A DNA stretch of 47,858 bases, from NCBI GenBank assembly GCA_027068085.1, contig JAMOUQ010000015.1:1-47858 (forward strand). Direction: 5' to 3'. The position numbers were made by a program, and so were the translations under genes. The stretch comes from Desulfobacteraceae bacterium (lineage in GTDB: Bacteria > Desulfobacterota > Desulfobacteria > Desulfobacterales > Desulfosarcinaceae). The notes beneath the pieces are model-generated. The model was not told the origin of the DNA and ran no database searches. It saw only the letters and a list, made by a program, of their open reading frames with translations. Positions 17,479 through 26,899 of this stretch are shown here, in pieces. Position 1 is the first letter of the stretch. Each line of letters begins with the position of its first letter.

Positions 17479-18938
17479 CCCAGACGCCTCAAGGCCTTGT
17501 AAGCATAGTACTGGACATACCAGTGGCCGGTTGAAGTCAGTTTTGCCATAATCGGGGCCAGGGCCGCCTTGTCGTTCCTTTCAGCCAGCGCAGCCAGAAC
17601 CTGACAGACCACGTTGGGATGGGGATCTCCGAGCATGCGGTAAAGATCCTGCAGTGTCGCCGGGCTGCGGCTTACCCCCAGGGCCTTGGCAAGCCAGTAC
17701 CGTTCGACGATCCGGCCTTCTTTGCATAGCCGGCGATAGCGGGGGAAGCTGGAGATTTCAAGCCGGTTGTCTGCTATCTGCCGCAGGGCCGCCAGGCGCA
17801 GGTGCCAGTTGTCGCCGGCAATGGCGCTTGCCAGCTGCCGGCCGTCCAGTCTGCCGGCCGCCCTGGTGCCGGTGAAAACCGGCCAGAGCAGAGCGCAGCC
17901 CAAAAGAAGACAGAAGAGGGCAGCCAGGGGTTGAGCCCTGCTCCTGCCGGCAAGGCCGTGCATAAGGCGCATTACGGTGTTGAAAACCGTAAGGTAGAGC
18001 ATAACCGGAAAACCTATCAATAATCCGTAAAAAGTAACTGTTCGGAACCTGGACAGGTGATCTGCGGCCGAGGAGAACTTGGAGATAAACTTGCGGGGGT
18101 GCCTTATAAATTCCTGCCAAAGGACAACCACCCTGGCCCCGGAGGGGCTGGTCAGCCAAAGCTGCCGGTCCGGAAGGCTTATCAGCATCTGGGCCGCATC
18201 CCTGCCGGCTATGGGGATTATATCGTTTCCGACAAGTACCCGCCGCAGCCCGGCAAGGCCGCCGGCGCTGTTTTCCAGATAGCAGGTGCGGACGGTCTGC
18301 TGCTGAAAGTTCTTGAAGCTTCTGGCCGGATACATCGTGTAGTTGTAATAGAAATCGTTGATCATTCTGCCGGCGGGGTTGGAAAGGAGCAGGTAATCAC
18401 GGATATTGATGAACAGCTGACTGTTCATCTGACTGTACCACAGACCGGTGAGCACGACCAGCGGTGTCAGCAACCAAGGCAGGCCGGGATTGATCCGGGC
18501 CCGTTGCCGGATTGCCGCTGTGGCTGTCACGGCCGGAATCAGGACGGCGTAAAGTGTTCCCGGCCCGGTGAAGCCGCCCAGGTTTAGCCAGACCACCAGG
18601 GCGGCCCAGGCCGTGACGGCTGCCAGGGCGAAAATACGGGAACGCCCGAAGGTGTTCTTCCAGGCGTTGACCGTCGCCCATGTTGCAATGGCCAGCCCGG
18701 CACCGATGCTCAGGGTGAAAAACAGGCCGCCCCAGAAGGCAGAACCCCAATGGCCGAGCTTGGCGGCCGCCTCTCCGAACGGGACCGGCAGGTAGCCCGC
18801 AGCGGTTATCTGCCGCATTTGTTCGAGAGTCAGCAAATTGGAGTGCCTTACATGGAAGAATGCTATGATCTGGGCCGCAAGCAGACCGGCTGCAAGTGGC
18901 AGGGGGAAAAATGACGGTTTGGCCGGTCCTTTTAACAT
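17460..18938 (-). CDS. Polytopic membrane protein with C-terminal HEAT-like repeats
   Basis: 492 residues, no named family recognised. The N-terminal half has about five hydrophobic segments (for example FFPLPLAAGLLAAQIIAFF and FFTLSIGAGLAIATWATV). A soluble stretch rich in Tyr/Arg follows (about 190-300), then two more membrane segments (about 315-365). A C-terminal region of about 120 residues shows HEAT/armadillo-like helical repeats, for example WHLRLAALRQIADNRLE and PHPNVVCQVLAALAERNDK. ATG 18938 follows AGGAAAAAGG. It overlaps the CPBP protease gene, so the two may act together. An adaptor or scaffold role is only a guess. Confidence 0.75.
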   Translation of the reverse strand: MLKGPAKPSFFPLPLAAGLLAAQIIAFFHVRHSNLLTLEQMRQITAAGYLPVPFGEAAAKLGHWGSAFWGGLFFTLSIGAGLAIATWATVNAWKNTFGRSRIFALAAVTAWAALVVWLNLGGFTGPGTLYAVLIPAVTATAAIRQRARINPGLPWLLTPLVVLTGLWYSQMNSQLFINIRDYLLLSNPAGRMINDFYYNYTMYPARSFKNFQQQTVRTCYLENSAGGLAGLRRVLVGNDIIPIAGRDAAQMLISLPDRQLWLTSPSGARVVVLWQEFIRHPRKFISKFSSAADHLSRFRTVTFYGLLIGFPVMLYLTVFNTVMRLMHGLAGRSRAQPLAALFCLLLGCALLWPVFTGTRAAGRLDGRQLASAIAGDNWHLRLAALRQIADNRLEISSFPRYRRLCKEGRIVERYWLAKALGVSRSPATLQDLYRMLGDPHPNVVCQVLAALAERNDKAALAPIMAKLTSTGHWYVQYYAYKALRRLGWKQGE

Positions 18939-18996
18939 TGAACCTTTTTCCTGGCGCTAAATTCGGATTTATGCTAATTAAAGCCTGATTTTTGTG

Positions 18997-19002
18997 TATA
19001 AT
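18997..19002 (+). promoter_or_regulatory. Candidate -10 element for the sugar-nucleotide operon
   Basis: Perfect TATAAT in a TGTG-TATAAT context 132 bases before gmd. No good -35 lies at 16-18 bases (TTAAAG ends 13 bases upstream). Confidence 0.4.
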
Positions 19003-19089
19003 CACCCATCCGGAAGATATGATCAAGTAAAAGATCCCGCAAAGTTCAACGGGCAGTGACAAACAACAGCCATGCCACAATAGCTGCCG

Positions 19090-19109
19090 GACCGGCGCAA
19101 AGGCCGGTC
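19090..19109 (+). promoter_or_regulatory. Hairpin in the gmd leader
   Basis: GACCGGC and GCCGGTC form a perfect 7-bp stem with a 6-base loop, ending just upstream of the gmd SD (GGGAG, 19121-19125). No T-tract follows. Probable mRNA structure; function unknown. Confidence 0.4.
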
Positions 19110-19133
19110 TGACCGGAGAAGGGAGCCGATGCT

Positions 19134-20222
19134 TTGCAGAAAAAGGCATTGATAACCGGTGTTGCCGGTCAGGACGGAGCCTATCTGTCTGAATTCTTGC
19201 TGGCAAAGGGTTATCAGGTCCATGGGATCAAAAGGAGGGCCTCGTCTTTCAATACGGCCCGGATCGATCACCTCTATCAGGATCCTCACGAAGGGCGGGT
19301 CAGTTTCCGGCTTCATTACGGCGATCTCACCGATTCCACCAACCTGATCAGGATAATCCAGGAAGTGCAGCCGGATGAGATTTACAACCTGGCGGCTCAG
19401 AGCCATGTGAAGGTTTCCTTCGAAACCCCGGAGTATACGGCCAATACCGATGCCCTTGGGACCCTGCGCCTGCTGGAGGCCCTCAGGATCCTGGGCATGG
19501 AGAAAAAAACCCGTTTTTACCAGGCATCGACCAGCGAAATGTTCGGCAAGGCGGCCGAAATCCCCCAGCGCGAGACCACGCCTTTTCATCCCCGCAGCCC
19601 TTACGGAGTGGCCAAGGTCTATGCCTACTGGATAACCGTCAACTACCGCGAGGCATACGGGATTTTCGCCTGCAACGGCATCCTGTTCAACCACGAGTCC
19701 CCCATCCGCGGGGAAACCTTTGTCAGTCGCAAGATAACCCGCGCCGCAGCCCGCATCAAGCTGGGCCTTCAGGACACCCTCTACCTGGGCAATCTCGACT
19801 CCAAACGGGACTGGGGCCATGCCCGGGATTATGTAAGGGCCATGTACCTGATGCTGCAGCAGGAGCAACCCGACGATTACGTCATTGCAACCGGCCGCTG
19901 CCACTCGGTGCGCCGGTTCGTGGAAAAGGCCTTCCTGGAAGTGGGGATCAGAATAGCCTGGAAGGGCAGCGGCCTGGAAGAGGTGGGCCTTGATGACGCC
20001 TCGGGCCGGGCGCTGGTGCGGATCGACCCCCGCTATTTCAGGCCCAGCGAGGTGGATGTACTGACCGGTGATCCTGCCAAGGCCAGGCACAAGCTGGGCT
20101 GGGAGCCTTCCATAGGCTTCGATGAGCTTGTAAGGACCATGGTCAGGGAAGACATGGATGAGGCCCGCAAGGAGCGGTTGATCCGCAGCCGGGGGTTTGA
20201 TACTTATGAGCCTGGAGACTGA
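19134..20222 (+). CDS. gmd: GDP-mannose 4,6-dehydratase
   Basis: 362-residue extended SDR enzyme that converts GDP-D-mannose to GDP-4-dehydro-6-deoxy-D-mannose. The Rossmann motif [10 protein letters not shown] is near residues 9-18. The NADP-binding [16 protein letters not shown], the catalytic STSEMFG and YGVAK (Tyr-x3-Lys), and [16 protein letters not shown] are all intact. The TTG start at 19134 is supported by GGGAG at 19121-19125; the nearby ATG at 19129 is out of frame. First gene of the sugar-nucleotide operon; the next gene consumes its product. Confidence 0.95.
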   Translation: MQKKALITGVAGQDGAYLSEFLLAKGYQVHGIKRRASSFNTARIDHLYQDPHEGRVSFRLHYGDLTDSTNLIRIIQEVQPDEIYNLAAQSHVKVSFETPEYTANTDALGTLRLLEALRILGMEKKTRFYQASTSEMFGKAAEIPQRETTPFHPRSPYGVAKVYAYWITVNYREAYGIFACNGILFNHESPIRGETFVSRKITRAAARIKLGLQDTLYLGNLDSKRDWGHARDYVRAMYLMLQQEQPDDYVIATGRCHSVRRFVEKAFLEVGIRIAWKGSGLEEVGLDDASGRALVRIDPRYFRPSEVDVLTGDPAKARHKLGWEPSIGFDELVRTMVREDMDEARKERLIRSRGFDTYEPGD

Positions 20223-20244
20223 ACACCTCAAAGGAGCGAGCCCG

Positions 20245-21342
20245 ATGGCCATGGAAAAGGATGCCCGGATCTTTGTCGCCGGCCACCGGGGGCTGGTGGG
20301 CAGCGCCCTGTTGCGTCAGCTCGAAAGCCGGGGTTACCGGCGGCTGATAACCAGGGCCAGGACAGAACTCGACCTGGCCGATCCGGATGCGGTCGAGGAA
20401 TTTTTTGCAGAGCAGAAGCCTGACTATGTTTTCCTGGCCGCCGCCCGGGTGGGCGGCATCTGGGCCAACGAAACCCGGCCGGCGGATTTCATCCGCGACA
20501 ATTTGGCCATCGAGCTGAATGTCATTCATCAAAGTTTTGTATCCGGTGTCAAAAGATTGCTGTTTCTGGGCAGCTCGTGCATCTATCCCCGGCAGGCGAG
20601 CCAGCCGATGAAGGAATCGGCTTTCATGACCGGCCCCCTGGAACTGACCAACTCCCCTTACGCCGTGGCCAAGATTGCGGGCGTTGAAATGTGCTGGGCT
20701 TACAACCGGCAACACCGGACCTGCTTCATCCCGGTGATGCCTACCAATCTGTACGGGCCGGGAGACAATTTCGACCTGCTGGACTCCCATGTGCTGCCGG
20801 CCCTGATTCGTAAATTCCATCTTGCCAAGCTGGCCGCATCCGGGCATTGGCCGGCCGTTGCGGCCGATGAGCGTTGCTTCGGCCAGATCCCGGAAGACGT
20901 AAAAAACAGGCTTGAAAGCGCGGAACGTACCGCTTCAGCTGCGCCGGTCCTGCCGCAGGTTGTTCTGTGGGGCACGGGCAATGTGAGGCGGGAGTTTCTC
21001 TATGTGGACGATCTGGCCGCTGCCTGTGTGCATCTGATGAACACGGAATTCCGGGAATTGACAAAGGATACCGAGTACCGGGCCGGGGAGCGTCCTTTTT
21101 TGTTCAACATCGGAACCGGGCGCGACCTGACCATAAAGGATCTGGCCCGCAGGGTGGCGGCCGTGGTGGGTTTTGAAGGCGATATCGTCTGGGATTCTTC
21201 CAAGCCCGACGGAACCGCCCGCAAGCTGCTCGATGTGAGCCGGATCTCAGCCCTTGGCTGGAGACCGGTCACGGACCTGGAAGAAGGAATCGCCAAAACC
21301 TATAGCTGGTATCTTTCCCGCCTGGAAAGCGGCGGCAGGTGA
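20245..21342 (+). CDS. fcl: GDP-L-fucose synthase
   Basis: 365-residue SDR epimerase/reductase that makes GDP-L-fucose from the Gmd product. Motifs: GHRGLVGSALLRQL, the catalytic SCIYP and YAVAKIAGVEMC (Tyr-x3-Lys), and GPGDNFD. It is about 40 residues longer than E. coli Fcl (321). The extra length sits after HVLPALIRKFH, as a stretch containing SGHWPAVAADERCFGQIPED and SAERTASAAP. The ATG at 20245 has AAGGAG (20231-20236) 8 bases upstream; earlier in-frame starts overlap gmd. Confidence 0.94.
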   Translation: MAMEKDARIFVAGHRGLVGSALLRQLESRGYRRLITRARTELDLADPDAVEEFFAEQKPDYVFLAAARVGGIWANETRPADFIRDNLAIELNVIHQSFVSGVKRLLFLGSSCIYPRQASQPMKESAFMTGPLELTNSPYAVAKIAGVEMCWAYNRQHRTCFIPVMPTNLYGPGDNFDLLDSHVLPALIRKFHLAKLAASGHWPAVAADERCFGQIPEDVKNRLESAERTASAAPVLPQVVLWGTGNVRREFLYVDDLAAACVHLMNTEFRELTKDTEYRAGERPFLFNIGTGRDLTIKDLARRVAAVVGFEGDIVWDSSKPDGTARKLLDVSRISALGWRPVTDLEEGIAKTYSWYLSRLESGGR

Positions 21343-21368
21343 AAACAGGAAGCCAAGGAAGCATGCAT

Positions 21369-21878
21369 ATGCCTGAATTGAAAAAAAGCTACAGTTTTTC
21401 CGACTGTCTTTTCTGGGTGGCGATGGCCCTGGTGCCGGTGATGGTGGCAGGTGGCGCCGTGGCGGCTGAATCCGGCCTCTGGGCCGCAATCTACGTTCTG
21501 ATCTTGCTGGCGGTCAATCTGGGTATCGTGGTGCGCCTGTTTTGTACCCGCTGCCCCCATTACCGGAAAGAGGGCAAGGTGCACTGCCTGTTCATGTGGG
21601 CCATGCCCAGGATCTATCCTGCCAGACAGGGCGGGCTGACAAGTCTGGACAAACTGATCCTGGCTGCCGGCGGTATCCTGATGGTGCTTTTTCCCCTGCC
21701 CTGGTTGCTGCTTCATCCCTGGTCGCTGATTATCTACCTGCTTTCGGCGTCCTTGTTTGCCGCAGGCCTCAGGCGTTTTGAGTGCTGCCGCTGCATTTAC
21801 TTCGGCTGTCCTCTGAATACGGTGCCCGGGCAGGTGAAGCAGGCAGATGAAGATCACGATGGAGGTATGCAGCAATGA
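21369..21878 (+). CDS. Cysteine-rich small membrane protein of unknown function
   Basis: 169 residues from ATG 21369 (AAGGAA at 21355-21360 gives the better spacing; an ATG at 21363 is in frame). Four hydrophobic segments are arranged in two pairs. Two cysteine clusters face the same side if the helices alternate: FCTRCPHY...KVHC after the first pair, and FECCRCIYFGCPLN after the second. Metal or iron-sulphur binding is possible from the spacing but unproven. Not recognised as a named family. The stop overlaps the manC start (ATGA), so it is tightly coupled to sugar-nucleotide synthesis. Confidence 0.75.
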   Translation: MPELKKSYSFSDCLFWVAMALVPVMVAGGAVAAESGLWAAIYVLILLAVNLGIVVRLFCTRCPHYRKEGKVHCLFMWAMPRIYPARQGGLTSLDKLILAAGGILMVLFPLPWLLLHPWSLIIYLLSASLFAAGLRRFECCRCIYFGCPLNTVPGQVKQADEDHDGGMQQ

Positions 21879-23347
21879 TAACACCGGTTGTTCTTGCCGG
21901 AGGTTCGGGAACGCGGCTATGGCCCCTGTCGCGCAAGCTCTATCCCAAGCAGTTCATGAGCCTGGTTGATGAAAAGACCCTTTTGCAAAACACCCTGGAG
22001 CGGCTCAATGGTCTGGACGACCTGGGCGGCACCATGGTTCTTTGTAACCACGAGCACCGTTTCACGGTCGGCGAGCAGCTGCGGGCCATCGGCGTCGAAG
22101 GCGCGCAGATCGTGCTGGAACCTGTGGGGCGCAATACGGCACCGGCCCTGACGGTTGCCGCCCTGATGATATCCCGGACCGATCCTGAGGCCGTATTGCT
22201 GGTGCTGCCGGCCGATCATTTTATCGGAGACCGGGAAGCTTTCCTGCGGACGGTGCGCACCGGCCGGGGCTTTGCCCGGCAGGATCATCTGGTGACTTTC
22301 GGAGTGGTGCCGACTGCCCCGGAGACAGGTTACGGTTACATCCGCAAGGGTCACCGGCTGGTGGCCGAGATGGGGACGGAAAACGGAAGTCCCCAGGCCT
22401 GGGAGATAGACCGCTTTGTTGAAAAACCCGACCGCCCGACGGCGGAAGAATATGTCGCCAGCGGAGAATATTGCTGGAACAGCGGCATGTTCATGTTCCG
22501 GGCCGATACCTTTTTGTCCGAGATGGAACGTTTTGGAGCCGATATCCTGGCAGCCTGCCGAAAGGCCGTCGAAAGGGGTGGGCGGGACCTGGATTTTTTC
22601 CGTCTCGATCCGGAAGCCTTCAGTGTCTGCCCCGGTGACTCGGTTGATTATGCTGTAATGGAGAAAACCGAACGCGGGGTGATGGTGGCCCTGGATTCGG
22701 GGTGGAACGATCTTGGCTCCTGGGAGGCCCTCTGGCAGGTGGGCTCCAAGGACGAGGCCAACAACGTCATCCACGGAGACGTCTGCTTCCAGGATGTTGA
22801 AAACTGTTTCGTGCATGCCACCGGCAGGCTGGTGGCCGGGGTGGGTTTGAACGACCTGGTGGTGGTAGAGACCAAGGATGCAGTGCTGATTTCGCCCCGT
22901 GACAGGGTGCAGCAGGTAAAACAGCTGGTTGAGCGCCTCGGCCGGCAGGGACGGCCCGAGGTCCTGGTCCACAAGAAGGTCTACCGGCCCTGGGGCTGGT
23001 ACGAAGACGTGGACATCGCCCCACGTTTCAAGGTCAAGCGGATCACGGTGAAACCGGGCGGAGTACTGTCGCTGCAAAAACATTTCCACCGGGCCGAGCA
23101 CTGGGTGGTGGTCTCCGGGACCGCTCTTGTCACAAGAGGCGATGAGCGTTTCATCCTCCGGGAAGACGAATCGACCTACATTCCCCTGGGACAGGTCCAC
23201 CGGCTGGAAAATCCCGGCAAGATCCCCCTGGAGCTGGTGGAGGTTCAATCCGGCAGCTACCTGGAAGAAGACGACATTCAGCGGCTGGAAGACGTCTATG
23301 GAAGACCCCTTAACAGTACCGGCGCCAGGCAGAGCCCTGAGATATAG
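21875..23347 (+). CDS. manC: Mannose-1-phosphate guanylyltransferase / mannose-6-phosphate isomerase (type II)
   Basis: 490-residue bifunctional enzyme of the AlgA/ManC type. The N-terminal nucleotidyltransferase (about 1-340) has GGSGTRLWPLSRKLYPKQF and the downstream FVEKP signature. The C-terminal cupin isomerase domain (about 360-480) has RPWGWYEDVD, VKPGGVLSLQKHFHRAEHW, and IPLGQVHRLENPGKIPLELVE with its metal-binding histidines. It supplies GDP-mannose from fructose-6-phosphate (with a phosphomannomutase not seen here) for Gmd. Start ATG overlaps the previous stop. Confidence 0.95.
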   Translation: MITPVVLAGGSGTRLWPLSRKLYPKQFMSLVDEKTLLQNTLERLNGLDDLGGTMVLCNHEHRFTVGEQLRAIGVEGAQIVLEPVGRNTAPALTVAALMISRTDPEAVLLVLPADHFIGDREAFLRTVRTGRGFARQDHLVTFGVVPTAPETGYGYIRKGHRLVAEMGTENGSPQAWEIDRFVEKPDRPTAEEYVASGEYCWNSGMFMFRADTFLSEMERFGADILAACRKAVERGGRDLDFFRLDPEAFSVCPGDSVDYAVMEKTERGVMVALDSGWNDLGSWEALWQVGSKDEANNVIHGDVCFQDVENCFVHATGRLVAGVGLNDLVVVETKDAVLISPRDRVQQVKQLVERLGRQGRPEVLVHKKVYRPWGWYEDVDIAPRFKVKRITVKPGGVLSLQKHFHRAEHWVVVSGTALVTRGDERFILREDESTYIPLGQVHRLENPGKIPLELVEVQSGSYLEEDDIQRLEDVYGRPLNSTGARQSPEI

Positions 23348-23355
23348 AGCGGATC

Positions 23356-24465
23356 ATGGAAGATGAAAAGAGCACAATCCTGGTGACCGGGGGCTGCGGC
23401 TTCATCGGCAGCAATTTTGTACGCTATCTTTTGCAGAACAGACCCGGATGGAAGGTGATCAATCTGGACGCGCTGACCTATGCCGGCAACCCGGCCAACC
23501 TGGCAGGCCTGGAAGATGATCCCGGATACACTTTCGTCCACGGCGATATCTGCGACGCCGGCCTGCTGGCGGAAATTTTTGCCAGCCATTCCATAAACGG
23601 GGTGGTTCACCTGGCGGCCGAATCCCATGTGGACCGCTCCATCCACGGTCCCATGGATTTTGTCAGGACCAATGTGGAGGGAACGTGCCGCCTGCTGGCC
23701 GCGGCCCTGAAAAGCTGGCGCCGGAGGGGGGAGCCTGAAAGTTTCCGTTTTCTGCACGTATCGACCGACGAAGTTTTCGGCAGTCTCGGGCCGCAAGGTT
23801 TTTTTATCGAGTCCACGGCTTACGATCCTTCCAGCCCATACTCGGCTTCCAAGGCGGCAGCCGACCATTTCGTAAGGGCCTGGCACCGGACCTACGGCCT
23901 GCCGGCCATTATTACCAACTGCTCGAACAACTACGGCCCGTACCAGTTCCCGGAGAAACTTATTCCCCTTATGATCCTCAACGCCGCCGAGGGCAAGCAG
24001 CTGCCGGTTTATGGAGACGGCAGCAACGTGCGGGACTGGCTTTACGTGGACGATCATTGCCGCGCCCTCCTGCTGGTTCTGGAGAAGGGCCGCCCGGGCC
24101 GGACCTACGCCGTTGGCGGAGGTGCCGAGCAGACCAACCTCGAGGTGGTGCGCCTGATATGCCGGCTGGTGGACGAAAGGCTCGGCCGCAGGCCCGATCA
24201 GGCCAGCCAGGGCCTGATCAGGTTCGTCGAGGACCGGCCCGGCCACGACCTGCGTTATGCCATAGATTCATCACGCATCCGCAGTGAACTGGGCTGGCGC
24301 CCCCGGCATGATTTTCTCTCGGCCCTGGGTAAAACAGTGGACTGGTATCTTGACAATCCTGACTGGGTTGAATCGGTGCGCTCAGGAGCTTACCGCAACT
24401 GGATCGCCGCCAACTACGGCCGGCGGCTTGCAGGGGAAGAAGAGGCGTCCGGCAGGGAGCCATAG
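23356..24465 (+). CDS. rfbB: dTDP-glucose 4,6-dehydratase
   Basis: 369-residue SDR, second step of dTDP-L-rhamnose synthesis. GGCGFIGSNFVRYLL gives the NAD-binding loop near residue 11. The catalytic STDEVFGSLG and YSASKAAADHFVRAW (Tyr-x3-Lys) and the substrate-binding NNYGPYQFPEKLIP are intact. It starts 8 bases after manC. In this operon rfbB precedes rfbA. Confidence 0.95.
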   Translation: MEDEKSTILVTGGCGFIGSNFVRYLLQNRPGWKVINLDALTYAGNPANLAGLEDDPGYTFVHGDICDAGLLAEIFASHSINGVVHLAAESHVDRSIHGPMDFVRTNVEGTCRLLAAALKSWRRRGEPESFRFLHVSTDEVFGSLGPQGFFIESTAYDPSSPYSASKAAADHFVRAWHRTYGLPAIITNCSNNYGPYQFPEKLIPLMILNAAEGKQLPVYGDGSNVRDWLYVDDHCRALLLVLEKGRPGRTYAVGGGAEQTNLEVVRLICRLVDERLGRRPDQASQGLIRFVEDRPGHDLRYAIDSSRIRSELGWRPRHDFLSALGKTVDWYLDNPDWVESVRSGAYRNWIAANYGRRLAGEEEASGREP

Positions 24466-24502
24466 ATCTTTTGCTTCTGGCAAATAGCGGAGGAAAATGG
24501 TT

Positions 24503-25378
24503 ATGAAAGGAATCATTCTGGCCGGAGGATCAGGGTCAAGGCTTTATCCCCTGACCCGGGTCGTTAGTAAACAGCTGCTGCCGATCTACGACAAGCCCAT
24601 GATCTACTACCCCCTGTCGGTGCTGATGCTGGCCGGCATCAGGGAGATCCTGATCATTTCCACGCCCGGCGATTTGCCCAGGTTCCGCCAGTTGCTGGGG
24701 AACGGAAGCCAGCTGGGGATTTCATTTGCCTACGTCGAACAGCCGCGGCCCGAAGGCATAGCCCAGGCCTTCGTGCTGGGAAAGGAATTCATCGGCGATG
24801 ACAATGTCTGCCTGATTCTGGGTGACAACATATTCTACGGCCACGGCATGGTGGAGCGGATGGAAGCGGCCAGGGCCCGCCAGGAGGGCGCGACCGTTTT
24901 CGGTTACTGGGTCACAGACCCCCAGCGATACGGTGTCGTGAAATTCAACTCAGAAGGAGTTGCCGAAGATATCGTCGAAAAGCCCACCAACCCGCCGTCC
25001 AACTGGGCCGTTACCGGGCTCTATTTCTACGACAACAACGTGGTGGAGATTGCCTCGGCCCTGAAACCGTCTGCCAGGGGAGAGTTGGAGATCACCGATG
25101 TCAACAGGGCCTATCTGCAGGAGGGAAAGCTGTTTGTGGAAAAGCTGGGCCGCGGCATGGCCTGGCTCGATACCGGCACCCATGAGAGTATGATGCGGGC
25201 CTCGGGTTTCATAGAAGTAATCGAGCAGCGCCAGGGACTGAAAGTGGCATGCGTGGAAGAGATAGCCTACAAAAAGGGTTACATCGATCTGGATCAGCTG
25301 CTGCGGCTTGCCCGCGCGATGGCAGGGAACAATTACGGGCAATACCTCTTTGAGGTCGCCAGAGCAGAAGGAATCTGA
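24503..25378 (+). CDS. rfbA: Glucose-1-phosphate thymidylyltransferase
   Basis: 291 residues; makes dTDP-glucose, the first committed step to dTDP-rhamnose. The signature [20 protein letters not shown] is at residue 8 onward, followed by [26 protein letters not shown] and FVEKPTNP-like [21 protein letters not shown]. Start: the ATG at 24503 has GGAGG 9 bases upstream; the ATG at 24497 is too close to that SD. Confidence 0.95.
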   Translation: MKGIILAGGSGSRLYPLTRVVSKQLLPIYDKPMIYYPLSVLMLAGIREILIISTPGDLPRFRQLLGNGSQLGISFAYVEQPRPEGIAQAFVLGKEFIGDDNVCLILGDNIFYGHGMVERMEAARARQEGATVFGYWVTDPQRYGVVKFNSEGVAEDIVEKPTNPPSNWAVTGLYFYDNNVVEIASALKPSARGELEITDVNRAYLQEGKLFVEKLGRGMAWLDTGTHESMMRASGFIEVIEQRQGLKVACVEEIAYKKGYIDLDQLLRLARAMAGNNYGQYLFEVARAEGI

Positions 25379-25421
25379 CTCTTGCCTACATCGATCGATT
25401 CCAATTTCGGTTAGGGGGAAC

Positions 25422-26009
25422 GTGCAAGTAGAAGCAACCAATCTGCCCGGAGTTTTGCTGATCACACCCGATGTATACGGAGACCGGCGGGGATATTTCA
25501 TGGAAACCTTCCAGCTGGCTCGCTACCGGCAGTCGGGTGTGGAGGTGAACTTCGTGCAGGACAACCTTTCATTTTCTGTCCGCGGGACCTTGCGCGGCCT
25601 GCATTTTCAGAACCCCCGCGGACAGGCCAAGCTGGTTCAGGTGTTTCAGGGAGAGGTTTTCGACGTGGCCGTGGATATCCGCAGGGGATCACCCACTTTC
25701 GGTCAGTGGTTCGGTGCTGTCCTGTCGGAAGAAAATCACAGGCAGCTTTTCATCCCGGCCGGTTTTGCCCACGGTTTTTGCGTGCTTTCGGAAGCCGCCC
25801 TGTTTTCGTATAAATGCAGCGAGTTTTATCATCCGGATTGTGAATGCGGAGTGGCCTGGAACGACCCTGAAATCGGTATCCGGTGGCCGCTGTCGGATCC
25901 TGTTTTGTCAGACAAGGACAGCAGGCTTCCCGGGCTTGCCGAGTTGGACAGGCGACGGCTGCCGGAATATGATGAAAGCCGGCCGGGATCAGAGGTGAGT
26001 CAGCAGTGA
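25422..26009 (+). CDS. rfbC: dTDP-4-dehydrorhamnose 3,5-epimerase
   Basis: 195-residue cupin epimerase. The N-terminal pattern LPGVLLITPDVYGDRRGYFME, the substrate site VQDNLSFSVRGTLRGLHFQ (catalytic His) and FIPAGFAHGFCVLSE are all family features. GTG 25422 gives the expected short N-terminus; AGGGGG lies only 3 bases upstream, so spacing is tight. The C-terminus extends slightly beyond typical RmlC. The stop overlaps the GTG of rfbD. Confidence 0.93.
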   Translation: MQVEATNLPGVLLITPDVYGDRRGYFMETFQLARYRQSGVEVNFVQDNLSFSVRGTLRGLHFQNPRGQAKLVQVFQGEVFDVAVDIRRGSPTFGQWFGAVLSEENHRQLFIPAGFAHGFCVLSEAALFSYKCSEFYHPDCECGVAWNDPEIGIRWPLSDPVLSDKDSRLPGLAELDRRRLPEYDESRPGSEVSQQ

Positions 26010-26899
26010 GAATATGTTTGATCGGCAGCAGCGGCCAGCTGGGGCGCCACCTCCAGGATGCCGCCGGCGAGCGTGGTTTTGTCATCCAGGCACTTGCGCG
26101 GCAGGATCTGGAGCTCGGAGACGAGATCGCAGTCCGGGAGGTTCTGAAAAGATGCCTGCCGTTCGATCTGCTTGTCAACGCCGCGGCCTATACAAAGGTC
26201 GATCTGGCTGAAGAACAGGTGGACGAGGCTTTTGCCGCCAACAGCAGGGGGCCGGAGTATCTGGCGGCCTTCTGCCGCAACCACGACCTGCCGTTGATAC
26301 ATGTTTCGACAGACTACGTTTTCGACGGTCAAAAACAAAGTCCATATTTGCCTGCCGATCGCTGCTCGCCGGTTGGCGTTTATGGCAAAAGCAAGGCAGA
26401 AGGTGAACGGCGTGTGCTGTCCGGACATGCAAAGGCCATAATCCTGAGATGTTCATGGCTGTTCAGCAAGTATGGCAACAATTTCGTAAAGACCATGCTG
26501 AGACTGGGCCGGGAAAGAGAGAAACTGACCGTTGTCGATGACCAGGTGGGTTGCCCGACCTGTGCCGGTGATCTTGCCGGGGCCATCCTGGATATGGCTG
26601 TAACAGTCGTTGAGCCGGGCTTTCACAAGTGGGGAATCTATCATTTCTGCAATGCGGGAAGCACAACCTGGTACCGCATGGCCTGCAGGATCTTTGAGAC
26701 AGCCCGCCGCCTGTGCAGCCTGCGTGTCCGTGAAGTCGAGCCTGTTTCCAGCGACCAGTATCCTTCACCGGTAAGGCGCCCCCCGTATTCGGTATTGGAC
26801 TGTTCGGCAACGGAAGATGTTTTCGGGATAAAATCTAGACCATGGCAGGAGGCCCTGGAGGAAGTGGTCACCTGGCTGTGCTCTGACAAGGCATGTTAA
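26006..26899 (+). CDS. rfbD: dTDP-4-dehydrorhamnose reductase
   Basis: 297-residue SDR, last step to dTDP-L-rhamnose. Visible are GSSGQLG, LVNAAAYTKVDLAE, the catalytic STDYVFDG and YGKSKAEGE (Tyr-x3-Lys), and RCSWLFS. It starts at GTG 26006 overlapping the rfbC stop. Its end overlaps the next gene's first possible ATG. The rhamnose set rfbB-A-C-D is thus complete. Confidence 0.94.
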   Translation: MRICLIGSSGQLGRHLQDAAGERGFVIQALARQDLELGDEIAVREVLKRCLPFDLLVNAAAYTKVDLAEEQVDEAFAANSRGPEYLAAFCRNHDLPLIHVSTDYVFDGQKQSPYLPADRCSPVGVYGKSKAEGERRVLSGHAKAIILRCSWLFSKYGNNFVKTMLRLGREREKLTVVDDQVGCPTCAGDLAGAILDMAVTVVEPGFHKWGIYHFCNAGSTTWYRMACRIFETARRLCSLRVREVEPVSSDQYPSPVRRPPYSVLDCSATEDVFGIKSRPWQEALEEVVTWLCSDKAC

